Shown here: in pieces, positions 32,214-39,920 of the stretch
Numbering within the stretch: position 1 is the first letter of the stretch
How the letters are laid out: every line of letters starts with the position of its first letter
DNA from: CAZEJK01 sp964512045
GTDB lineage: Bacteria > Acidobacteriota > Thermoanaerobaculia > Thermoanaerobaculales > Sulfomarinibacteraceae
Reading direction: 5' to 3'
Assembly: GCA_964512045.1 (NCBI GenBank)
Contig: CAZEJK010000013.1
Location: 1 to 47,225, forward strand
DNA: 47,225 nucleotides
Translations under genes and position numbers: made by a program
Notes under the pieces: model-generated
What the model was told of the DNA's origin: nothing
Seen by the model: only the letters and a program-made list of their open reading frames with translations
The model's database searches: none

Positions 32214-33691
32214 AGCGCCGCACACTCCGCGAGGAGCCGCTGTACTTCGAACGGAACCCCGACCGCAGAAGCCGACAGGGGTATCGACTTCCGGAGCTGA
32301 CCGTCGACCACCCGGATCTGGAGGCGACGGTGCCCGCCGATCAGCTTCGCAGGGAAGGACTTCCGGATGCACCAGACATCGGCGAGCTCGAGGTGGTGCA
32401 GCACTTCCATCGGTTGAGTCAGCTCAACTACGCCGTCGACGAAGGCCTGTATCCGCTGGGCTCATGCACGATGAAGTACAACCCACGCTTGTGCGAACGG
32501 GTTGCGCGGTACCCCGGTTTCACCGATGTGCATCCGCTGCAACCGGAGTCCCAGGTGCAGGGAGCCCTTCGCCTTCTATGGGAGGTGGAGCAGATGCTGT
32601 GTGCCGTCACCGGCATGGCGGGGGTGACGGTGCAGCCGGCGGCTGGCGCACACGGCGAGCTCGCCGGGATGTTGATGATCCGTGCTGCACTGAGGGCACG
32701 GGGGGAAGACCGGAGCTCCGTGATCATCCCCGACTCGGCGCACGGCACGAACCCGGCCTCGGCGGCGTTTGCTGGCTTCGATCCGATCGAGCTTCCCTCC
32801 GCGGAGGACGGCACCGTAGACGTGGCCGCGCTCGATCGGTTGATGACCGACGATGTTGCGGGCGCGATGTTGACGGTTCCGAACACCCTGGGCCTGTTCG
32901 AGCACCAGATCGTGCAGATCTCCGAGCTGGTGCACGCGCGCGGTGGCTTCCTGTACTTCGACGGTGCCAACCTCAACTCGTTCGTCGGCCGTGCACTCCC
33001 AGGTCTCATGGGGGCGGATGCTCTGCATATCAACGTGCACAAGACGTTCTCGACGCCCCACGGAGGGGGCGGTCCCGGCGCGGGACCAGTGGTGGTTTCC
33101 GAGGCGTTGAAGCCGCACCTGCCGGTGCCGTGGGTGCTTCGCGAGAAGGATCGATTCCGACTGCAGTGGGATGCGGAGGGAAGCATCGGCCCGATGCGCG
33201 GGTTCTTCGGTAACTTCCTGGTCCTCGTGCGAACGTGGGCGTTCATCCGCGCGATGGGGTCTGATGGGTTGCGAGCGATGTCCGAAGGCGCCGTTCTGAA
33301 CGCCAACCTCGTGCGCCAGCGGTTACGTGAGGCGTACCATCTCCCGTACTCCGGTCCGACATTGCACGAGGTGGTGTTCGACGACTCGCTGCAAGCGGAC
33401 AAGGGTGTGCACAACACAGACATCGCCAAGCGCCTGCTGGACTTCGGCTTCCATCCTCCGACCATGTCCTTTCCGCTCATCGTACACGGCGCTCTGATGA
33501 TCGAACCTGGTGAGAGTGCGTCGATGGAGGAGGTCGAAGCTTTCTGCGACGCAATGCTAGAGATCGCGGGAGAGGTGGAGACCGACCCGGAGCGCGTTAC
33601 CGGGGCACCCCATACCACGCCGGTGTCGCGAATCGACGAGGTCCGAGCCGTTCGCGAGCCCGTGCTGCGGTGGCGGCCAGAAAGCACGTAG
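32210..33691 (+). CDS. gcvPB: Glycine dehydrogenase (decarboxylating) subunit 2
   Basis: A 493-residue beta subunit of the split P protein. The Schiff-base lysine for pyridoxal phosphate is Lys278 in NVHKTFSTPHGGGGPG, preceded by FDGANLNSFVG. The N-terminal PLGSCTMKYNP and the C-terminal PTMSFPLIVHGALMIEPGES are characteristic of the group. The split form is common in many thermophiles, Firmicutes and Acidobacteriota, whereas most Proteobacteria have a single chain. It overlaps gcvPA by 4 bases and ends the operon; a GC-rich hairpin follows at 33747-33768. Confidence 0.96.
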   Translation: MKRRTLREEPLYFERNPDRRSRQGYRLPELTVDHPDLEATVPADQLRREGLPDAPDIGELEVVQHFHRLSQLNYAVDEGLYPLGSCTMKYNPRLCERVARYPGFTDVHPLQPESQVQGALRLLWEVEQMLCAVTGMAGVTVQPAAGAHGELAGMLMIRAALRARGEDRSSVIIPDSAHGTNPASAAFAGFDPIELPSAEDGTVDVAALDRLMTDDVAGAMLTVPNTLGLFEHQIVQISELVHARGGFLYFDGANLNSFVGRALPGLMGADALHINVHKTFSTPHGGGGPGAGPVVVSEALKPHLPVPWVLREKDRFRLQWDAEGSIGPMRGFFGNFLVLVRTWAFIRAMGSDGLRAMSEGAVLNANLVRQRLREAYHLPYSGPTLHEVVFDDSLQADKGVHNTDIAKRLLDFGFHPPTMSFPLIVHGALMIEPGESASMEEVEAFCDAMLEIAGEVETDPERVTGAPHTTPVSRIDEVRAVREPVLRWRPEST

Positions 33692-33746
33692 AGAGACCGG
33701 AGCTCAGCGCTATTGGCGAGCAGATTGGTCAACTCCAAGCCCTCTG

Positions 33747-33768
33747 GCGAGCTCCCCGGCCGGCTCGC
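33747..33768 (+). terminator. Possible terminator of the gcv operon
   Basis: GCGAGC (33747-33752) pairs with GCTCGC (33763-33768) across a 10-base loop that itself contains CCGG. It lies 56 bases after gcvPB. The stem is short and no T run follows. The rest of the 206-base gap shows no supported gene. Confidence 0.35.
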
Positions 33769-33884
33769 AACGTCATGTTGGACAGCAGGTGGAACGCCGC
33801 GTGGCGCGTGGTTCCGGTGTGGCTGTGCCGATAGGCATACGTAGTGTGCAGTGCGAACAGCGGACGCGGGTGGCTACTGACCCG

Positions 33885-33890
33885 TAGAAT
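33885..33890 (+). promoter_or_regulatory. -10 box before the DHH-CBS-nucleotidyltransferase gene
   Basis: TAGAAT ends 7 bases before the ATG at 33898. GGAGAGG directly touches the ATG, too close to work as a normal ribosome site, so a leaderless or near-leaderless mRNA is likely. The -35 region is weak. Confidence 0.4.
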
Positions 33891-33897
33891 GGAGAGG

Positions 33898-36534
33898 ATG
33901 AAGGTCATCACCACGCATCTCGCTGCGGACTTCGACGCGTTTGCCTCTGCGGTGTGTCTGCGACGGTTGTACCCCGATCATTGTGTTGTGTTCCCCGGTT
34001 CGTTGGAAGCGGCGGTTCGTCGCTACCTGGCGGATACAGGAACAGAGCTGCCAGCGGTTCGGCTCCGCGAGGCTCGACGACATCGCTGGGAGGACGTGGT
34101 GATCGTGGACACCCGTTCGCGCTCGCGGCTTGGTGAGGCGTGGCTGCTGACCCAGCAGTCAGAGTGCCCGGTGACGGTCATCGACCACCACGTGTGTGAG
34201 GAAGGCGACGATGAAGTGCCCGCCTCACGGCTGGTGTTTCGGCCAGTGGGTTCGACCAGCACGATTGTGGTCGAGCTGCTCCAACAGCACGGGCTCGCGC
34301 CGCTTCCGGACGAGGCCTCGCTGCTTGCCATGGGGATCTACGAGGACACCGGGAGCCTGACGTATCCGGAGACCACTGCGGCGGACCTGAACGCGGTAGG
34401 GTGGCTATTGGAGTGTGGTGCGGAGTTGGACGGCGTCCGTCGTTGGGTGGTGCGAACGCTCGAGCCGGAGCAGCTGGATCTTCTCAACATTGTCGTCAAC
34501 GGAGCCGAGGAGATCGAGCTGTCCGGAGTGCCAGTGACGTTCGCAACCGCCGATGTCGACCACTACCTTGAGGAGGCTGCTGCGGTCGTTCAGCGTTGGG
34601 TACAGGTGTATGACCTTCCGGTCGCAGTGGCGCTGCTGTCCCGTCCGCCCCACGTTACGGTGATCCTCCGCTCGCAGCACGCGGAGCTGGACGTCGGTGC
34701 CATTGCCAAGCGCCTCGGCGGCGGGGGGCACGCCACCGCAGCTTCGGCTCGGGTTCGCGGGAGATCGGTGACGGAGATTCGCGAGGACGTGATCTCTGCG
34801 ATCCAGGAGCAGCTTCCGCGGCCACCCTGTGCTGGTGATATCGCCGTCAACAAGATCTTCTCCGTGGGCTCTCAGACAACGGTCAGTGCCACAAAGGAGC
34901 GCTTGAACCAGCTCCGAGTGAACGCTCTACCTGTGCGTTCCGAAGAGGGTCGGCTGGTTGGTACCGTGACGCGCCAGACGCTGGACATGGGGCTGAGTCA
35001 CGGTCTCGGGGAGCGTCCGGTGACCCGGGTGATGCAGCCGGGTGTCGAGATCGTGGATGCCATGGCCTCGCTCGATGAGGTTCGCGATCTTTTCCTGCGC
35101 AGTGGGCGGCGCTTCGTTCTGGTCGCGTTCGGCGGTGGTGAGCCGACTGGTCTGATCACTCGAATGGACTTCCTGCGCAATGTGTACTCCCGACAGCGGG
35201 AGGCAGGGGAGAGCCTCGACCACAGGATGGAAGGTGCGCGACCAACGTGCCAGTCGGTCACACATCTGATGCGGCGGGTTGCGCCGGACTGGGTGTGGGA
35301 GCTGCTCGAGGTGGCACGCGAGGTCGCTGACGCTCAGCAGGTCGCGGTGTACCTGGTTGGCGGTGCAGTGCGCGACCTGCTCCTCGAGCGGGCCGGAGAG
35401 GACATCGACCTTGTGGTGGAGGGCGACGGCATCGAGTTCGCCGAGGCACTGGCCAGGCGGATCGATGCGCGCGTCCACCCGCACAGACCGTTTCTGTCCG
35501 CCGTGCTGTCGTTGCCTGAAGACCACAAGGTCGACGTGGTGTCGGCGCGGACCGAGTTCTATCGAACACCGGCCGCGCTACCAGAGGTGGAGACATCGCT
35601 GATACGTCAAGACCTTTTCCGGCGAGACTTCAGCATCAACGCAATGGCAGTAGCGCTGTCGAGCGATCGCTTCGGGCAGCTCCTCGATTTCTTCGGTTCG
35701 CGACGGGATCTGCGCAATCGGGAGCTGCGGGCCCTGCACTCCCTCTCGTTTATCGATGATCCGACGCGAGCGATCCGTGCGGCCCGCTACGTGCGCAGGC
35801 TCGGGTTCGTGGTGGCTCAGGAGACACGCCACCTGATCGAGGTGGCGGTCGAGGAAGGTGTCTTCGAGATGCTCAGCGGTGAGCGGTTGCGACACGAGCT
35901 GGAGCTCCTGCTGATGGAGCCACACCCACCCAAGTCCCTCGCTCTCCTTGCGAGCTTCGGTGTCATCGGCGCGGTTGTCCGAGGCTTGGAGTGGAGTGAC
36001 GCGGTGCACTCGCTGCTGCTGGAGATCGAGCGACAGGTGGCGTGGATGGAGGTGGAGCTACCGGGTCCCTCCCCGGATCGTCTCGTACTGTACGTCGGTG
36101 GACTGACTGCCGAGGTCGGTCAGCTCGCGGCCTCCGAGCTGGCCAATCGGTTGAAGCTGACCGGGCGCCGTGCGGCAACCATGGTGGCGCTGCAGGGCGA
36201 TGTGGCGCGCGTGCGCTCCGCGGTCAACGGTGAACGCAGCCTCAGCGTGATTGTCGAGGAGATCGAACGGGTCTCCCTCGAGGCGAGCTTGCTGGCGATG
36301 GCACGGCTTGGGCTCGCGAACCGGAGGAAGGTGGCGTCCGCCTTGTTGGCGTCGTACCGCCTCGAGCTGCCTGTGACCGGTCGTGACCTCCTGAGCCGCG
36401 GTGTCGAGCGTGGCCCGGCTGTGGGTCACGGGCTGCGCGAGGCGAGGCGCGCATTGCTGAACGGCGAGACGAGACCAGAGGAGCTGGTCGACATTGCCGA
36501 GGCTGCCGCCCGAAGCGTGTCGGTTGGGAGGTAG
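33898..36534 (+). CDS. DHH phosphoesterase, CBS pair and tRNA nucleotidyltransferase fusion
   Basis: An 878-residue three-part protein. Residues 1-310 form a DHH/DHHA1 phosphoesterase (Asp11 and Asp13 in AADFDAFAS, Asp96-His97-His98 in VIDHHV, GGGGHATAAS in DHHA1). About 318-440 is a CBS pair, which often binds adenine nucleotides. About 475-878 is a class II poly(A)-polymerase/CCA-type nucleotidyltransferase with LVGGAVRDLLL, catalytic Asp502 and Asp504 in GEDIDLVVEG, and DLFRRDFSINAMAV. The last part adds nucleotides to tRNA 3' ends; the first could degrade short RNA or cleave phosphodiesters. Similar long fusions are known for A-adding enzymes such as that of Aquifex, so A-adding rather than full CCA-adding activity is possible. 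ATG 33898 is where the DHH fold begins; longer frames add unrelated sequence. Confidence 0.9.
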   Translation: MKVITTHLAADFDAFASAVCLRRLYPDHCVVFPGSLEAAVRRYLADTGTELPAVRLREARRHRWEDVVIVDTRSRSRLGEAWLLTQQSECPVTVIDHHVCEEGDDEVPASRLVFRPVGSTSTIVVELLQQHGLAPLPDEASLLAMGIYEDTGSLTYPETTAADLNAVGWLLECGAELDGVRRWVVRTLEPEQLDLLNIVVNGAEEIELSGVPVTFATADVDHYLEEAAAVVQRWVQVYDLPVAVALLSRPPHVTVILRSQHAELDVGAIAKRLGGGGHATAASARVRGRSVTEIREDVISAIQEQLPRPPCAGDIAVNKIFSVGSQTTVSATKERLNQLRVNALPVRSEEGRLVGTVTRQTLDMGLSHGLGERPVTRVMQPGVEIVDAMASLDEVRDLFLRSGRRFVLVAFGGGEPTGLITRMDFLRNVYSRQREAGESLDHRMEGARPTCQSVTHLMRRVAPDWVWELLEVAREVADAQQVAVYLVGGAVRDLLLERAGEDIDLVVEGDGIEFAEALARRIDARVHPHRPFLSAVLSLPEDHKVDVVSARTEFYRTPAALPEVETSLIRQDLFRRDFSINAMAVALSSDRFGQLLDFFGSRRDLRNRELRALHSLSFIDDPTRAIRAARYVRRLGFVVAQETRHLIEVAVEEGVFEMLSGERLRHELELLLMEPHPPKSLALLASFGVIGAVVRGLEWSDAVHSLLLEIERQVAWMEVELPGPSPDRLVLYVGGLTAEVGQLAASELANRLKLTGRRAATMVALQGDVARVRSAVNGERSLSVIVEEIERVSLEASLLAMARLGLANRRKVASALLASYRLELPVTGRDLLSRGVERGPAVGHGLREARRALLNGETRPEELVDIAEAAARSVSVGR

Positions 36535-36535
36535 C

Positions 36536-37186
36536 GTGCGCAGAACGTGCATCGTGTTCGGCTGCGTTACGGGGGTACTGTGGATCGTGACAGCATGGCT
36601 CTGGGCTACCGACGGTGCACCGCGGCCGATAGTGGAGCGGACCGTTCGCAACAGTGACCGGTACGTTCGACTCAGCGTGTTCGACAACGGTCTGGCGGTT
36701 GTCATGATTCGCGAGAACGATCGTGTGACGCTCCATCGACGCATGGAGATGGCGCCCGCCGAGCTCGATGTGTACCGGGATGTGATCGAACGGGAGGCGA
36801 TTGCGGTTGCGAAGCGAGGCACAGGCAGTGGCAAATCCTCCGAGGGTGGCTGGACCTCCGTGACGGTGTATCGGCGGGATGGGGCGGTGCAGACGTTCGG
36901 GTACTCGCCGCTCTTCGGTGTGTCGGTTCACGTCGGGCGACTGACCATGGTTCTGGATGAGATAGAACGTCGTGTGGTCGAACGGCGGCCCGAGGAGGAG
37001 GCAGTGCGTGCCTGGGCCCCGGAGGTGGGCGACCGGGTTGAGATGATGAACGGTCCCGTGGCGGTGGTTGTCGAGGTCCGTGAGGATGGGACGGTGGTGC
37101 TCGAGCACCTGGACTCGCCGATTGTCGAGGTGTTCATGGTGCAGGACGCGCCCATGCGTGTTCGGCGTGTCGTGGAGGAAAAGTGA
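36536..37186 (+). CDS. Hypothetical anchored protein with SH3/KOW-like tail
   Basis: A 216-residue protein of unknown function. One hydrophobic helix at about residues 5-23 suggests a signal anchor. A middle alpha/beta region (RYVRLSVFDNGLAVVMIREN, GGWTSVTVYRRDGAVQTFGY) follows. The last 55 residues have the pattern of a small SH3-like or KOW barrel (VGDRVEMMNGPVAVVVEVRE, then DGTVVLEHLDSP). GTG 36536 was chosen because GGGAGGT lies 5 bases upstream and it begins one base after the previous stop. It overlaps rsmD by GTGA. The tight packing between RNA-modifying genes hints at an RNA or ribosome link, but the anchor argues for the envelope. No known family recognised. Confidence 0.72.
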   Translation: MRRTCIVFGCVTGVLWIVTAWLWATDGAPRPIVERTVRNSDRYVRLSVFDNGLAVVMIRENDRVTLHRRMEMAPAELDVYRDVIEREAIAVAKRGTGSGKSSEGGWTSVTVYRRDGAVQTFGYSPLFGVSVHVGRLTMVLDEIERRVVERRPEEEAVRAWAPEVGDRVEMMNGPVAVVVEVREDGTVVLEHLDSPIVEVFMVQDAPMRVRRVVEEK

Positions 37187-37785
37187 GGGTCACCGGAGGC
37201 CGTTGGGCTTCTCGACGGCTCCATGGGCCGGGGCGGTTGTCGGGCGTTCGGCCGACACCGGACGCGATGCGCGAGCGTGTCTTCGCGATACTCGGAGAAC
37301 GATGTGACAACGCGGACTTCCTGGACCTGTTCTCGGGTACGGGGGCCGTAGCCTTGGAGGCGTTGTCGCGAGGAGCGGCAGGAGCCGTGGCGATCGAGAA
37401 GGACCGCCGGGTTGCCAGTGTGCTCGAACGGAACGCGGAAGTGATGCTTGGCCAGGAGTTGGTCCAGCTGGAGATCTGGCGTTCGGATTGGAGGCGCGCG
37501 CTGCGCGGCTTGTCGGGACGACAGAGGAGGTTTGACCTGGTGTGGGCAGACCCGCCATTCGCGTGCTGGCGAGAAGGTGTCGCTGCAATCGAGCGAGCGG
37601 TGGATCTGGATCTGTTGAAGGTTCCAGCGACTGTCTGCCTCGAGTGTCCGGAGAACGAAGCGTTGGATGGGCTGATCCTTCACGGAAGCGGGCTGACGCT
37701 CGAGCGAGACGTTCGCGGTGGTGCGTCGCGGGTCGTGATTTTTGGATCACCCTCACCGCAGGCGCCGGCTGCCGAGGGTCGGTGA
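37183..37785 (+). CDS. rsmD: RsmD-family 16S rRNA (guanine966-N2)-methyltransferase
   Basis: A 200-residue S-adenosylmethionine-dependent methyltransferase that modifies G966 of 16S rRNA in small-subunit assembly. Motifs: the N-terminal RVTGGRWASRRL and RPTPDAMRERVFAIL, cofactor motif I FLDLFSGTGAVALEALSRGA, and the catalytic DPPF in WADPPFACW. The start is GTG at 37183, overlapping the previous stop (GTGA). The usual downstream partner coaD is absent; a MoxR gene follows. Confidence 0.9.
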   Translation: MRVTGGRWASRRLHGPGRLSGVRPTPDAMRERVFAILGERCDNADFLDLFSGTGAVALEALSRGAAGAVAIEKDRRVASVLERNAEVMLGQELVQLEIWRSDWRRALRGLSGRQRRFDLVWADPPFACWREGVAAIERAVDLDLLKVPATVCLECPENEALDGLILHGSGLTLERDVRGGASRVVIFGSPSPQAPAAEGR

Positions 37786-37965
37786 GAGGGGCCCAGGATG
37801 CTGGATCTGCTGAAACGGGCATTGCGGAATAGAGAGGTCACCTCGGCCGCTTCCACCAGTGGAGAGAAGGTACGGCAGCGTCGTTGGAGCGCCGGGGAGG
37901 CTGCAACCGGTGCTCGCGCAGATCGTCCCGACTCCGTAAGCGCGGTACAGAGGAAAGGCGGGTGC

Positions 37966-38943
37966 ATGGCCGTTGAACGTTTGGAAACTGCAGAGCTCGG
38001 GCGGTACGTCGAGATGGCCCAGAGGCTCTCCACCTCGGTGAACTCCGTGATCCGCGGGAAGGAGCTGGCGGTCGAGCAACTGATCGCAGCGTTCCTTGCC
38101 GGAGGACATGTGATCCTGGAAGATGTCCCCGGCGTGGGGAAGACCACGCTCGCGCAGGCGCTCGCGCAGTCTCTGGACCTGTCGTTCCAGCGAATCCAGT
38201 TCACCTCGGATACTCTGCCATCCGATATCATTGGCATTTCGGTATACCGCCAAGGACGCTCCGAGTTCGAGTTCATTCCAGGCCCTCTGTTCGCCAACGT
38301 CGTGCTGGCTGATGAGATCAATCGCGCCACTCCGAGAACGCAGTCTGCACTCCTGGAGGCCATGGCGGAGCGGACGGTCACCGTCGAGAAGCAGCAGTAC
38401 GAGCTTTCGGAGCCATTCCTGGTGGTCGCGACCCAGAACCCAGTCGAGTCCAACGGTACGTTTCCGCTGCCCGAATCGCAGATGGACCGCTTTCTCATGC
38501 GTCTCTGCCTCGGATACCCGTCCCGTGAGCAGGAACGTTCTCTCATTACCGCGGGCGGCGCCGAGAAGGATCTCGAGCGAGTGGGCGCGGTTCTCGGCCG
38601 ACAACAGGTTCGTGATCTGCAGGAGATGGTGTCGCGCGTGCACGTGGCGCCGCGGTTGACCGATTACGTGCTTGATGTCGTGACCGCAACACGGGAGAGC
38701 CCGGAGCTCGACCTGGGAGTCTCCACGCGGGGTGCGATCTCGTGGCAACGCGCAGCGCAGGCGTTGGCGCTGGTTCGCGGCCGTGAGTACGTGTTGCCCG
38801 ACGACCTTCAGGAGGTTGCCGAGCCGGTTTTGGCCCATCGCATTGTGCCGGCTGGCAGCGAGCTCGATCCGACTCTCAACATCGGGGCGGCAGAACGAGC
38901 AGCAGTGCGGGCGATCCTTCAGCGGGTTGCCGTGCCGCGCTGA
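37966..38943 (+). CDS. MoxR-family AAA+ ATPase
   Basis: A 325-residue MoxR ATPase, a chaperone-like AAA+ that works with DUF58 and von Willebrand-type partners on membrane or periplasmic complexes. Walker A is EDVPGVGKTTLAQALA, Walker B is VVLADEINRATPRTQSALLE, and sensor 1 is VVATQNPVESNGTFPLPESQ. ATG 37966 was chosen since the family N-terminus starts at about RLETAELGRYVE, with GGAAAGG upstream. An in-frame ATG at 37798, which also has a purine-rich site (AGAGGGG), would add 56 residues without similarity; that longer form cannot be excluded. It precedes DUF58 and transglutaminase genes, the standard trio. Confidence 0.9.
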   Translation: MAVERLETAELGRYVEMAQRLSTSVNSVIRGKELAVEQLIAAFLAGGHVILEDVPGVGKTTLAQALAQSLDLSFQRIQFTSDTLPSDIIGISVYRQGRSEFEFIPGPLFANVVLADEINRATPRTQSALLEAMAERTVTVEKQQYELSEPFLVVATQNPVESNGTFPLPESQMDRFLMRLCLGYPSREQERSLITAGGAEKDLERVGAVLGRQQVRDLQEMVSRVHVAPRLTDYVLDVVTATRESPELDLGVSTRGAISWQRAAQALALVRGREYVLPDDLQEVAEPVLAHRIVPAGSELDPTLNIGAAERAAVRAILQRVAVPR

Positions 38944-38960
38944 CCGCCCGGAAGGCTACC

Positions 38961-39920
38961 GTGAGTCGCTTTCAACGGATGTTTCCTGGCTTCTCGCTTC
39001 GCCTGACCAGGTGGGGAGCAGGCTTCCTCCTGGGGCTTGTTGTGACTGGCGCTGCCGCCGTGAATACCGGCAACAACGCATTGATCGGGGTGGTCAGCGT
39101 TGCGTTGGCCTCGTACTTGGTAGCCGGCGTGTGGTCCCGGGAGGTGCTGCGCCAGGTGCATCTCGAGGTGGAACCGCCGCACGAGGCCTTTGCTGGCCGT
39201 CCGGTTCAGGTCACCATGGTGCTCGAAAACAGGTCTCGTATCTTCCCCGCCTACGGTGTCGTCGTGCGTGACGAAGAGGGAGAGGTGATCGTCCGGCAGG
39301 TCTATCTGCCGGCTCGAGGACAGGCTCGAGTGTCCGTGACGACGGCGTTCGAGCGTCGCGGTTGGAACGAGGTCGGCCCGTGGCGCCTGGAGGTCTCACT
39401 ACCGCTGGCTTTCTTTGTCAAGTCGAAGGATGCGGCGCCGGCACATCGCATTCTGGTGTACCCGGCGCTGGGACCAATCAGAAAGCCCTCCTGGTTGACC
39501 AGCGGCGTCCAGCGAGGCCAGCCCACACAACAGCGTCGGGGGCGCGAAGGCGAGGTCTTGCAGCTCAGGTTCTATCGGGACGGGGACGAGGCGCAACAGG
39601 TCCACTGGAAGCAGACGGCGCGACAGCAACGCCTGATCGTGGTGGACCGGGAGGCACCTGAGAGTGCGGCGCCTGTGCTGGTCATCGAGCCGCGCCAAAG
39701 ATCCCCTGGGAGCGCGAGCGTGCGCGAGATGTTCGAACGGTCGCTGAGCGAAGCGACGTCCGTGATCGTTCACCGCCTCCAGCGCGGACAGGGCGTGGGC
39801 TTGATGATCGGGGACGAGCTCATCGCTCCGGTGGCGAGCAGGCTCCTCTGGTCGCGCCTGCTCCGACCGCTGGCAGAGGTCGAGCTACGGCCGAGTGTCG
39901 AAACCGGGAAGAGCAGATGA
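38961..39920 (+). CDS. DUF58 (YeaD-type) membrane protein
   Basis: A 319-residue protein with two N-terminal membrane helices (about 16-34 and 40-57), a beta-sandwich region (about 68-150) and a DUF58 domain near the C-terminus, marked by REGEVLQLRFYRDGDEAQQV and HWKQTARQQRLIV. DUF58 proteins are thought to act as adaptors of MoxR ATPases in envelope maintenance. The start is GTG at 38961 with GGAAGG about 5 bases upstream, 17 bases after moxR; it overlaps the next gene by ATGA. Confidence 0.88.
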   Translation: MSRFQRMFPGFSLRLTRWGAGFLLGLVVTGAAAVNTGNNALIGVVSVALASYLVAGVWSREVLRQVHLEVEPPHEAFAGRPVQVTMVLENRSRIFPAYGVVVRDEEGEVIVRQVYLPARGQARVSVTTAFERRGWNEVGPWRLEVSLPLAFFVKSKDAAPAHRILVYPALGPIRKPSWLTSGVQRGQPTQQRRGREGEVLQLRFYRDGDEAQQVHWKQTARQQRLIVVDREAPESAAPVLVIEPRQRSPGSASVREMFERSLSEATSVIVHRLQRGQGVGLMIGDELIAPVASRLLWSRLLRPLAEVELRPSVETGKSR

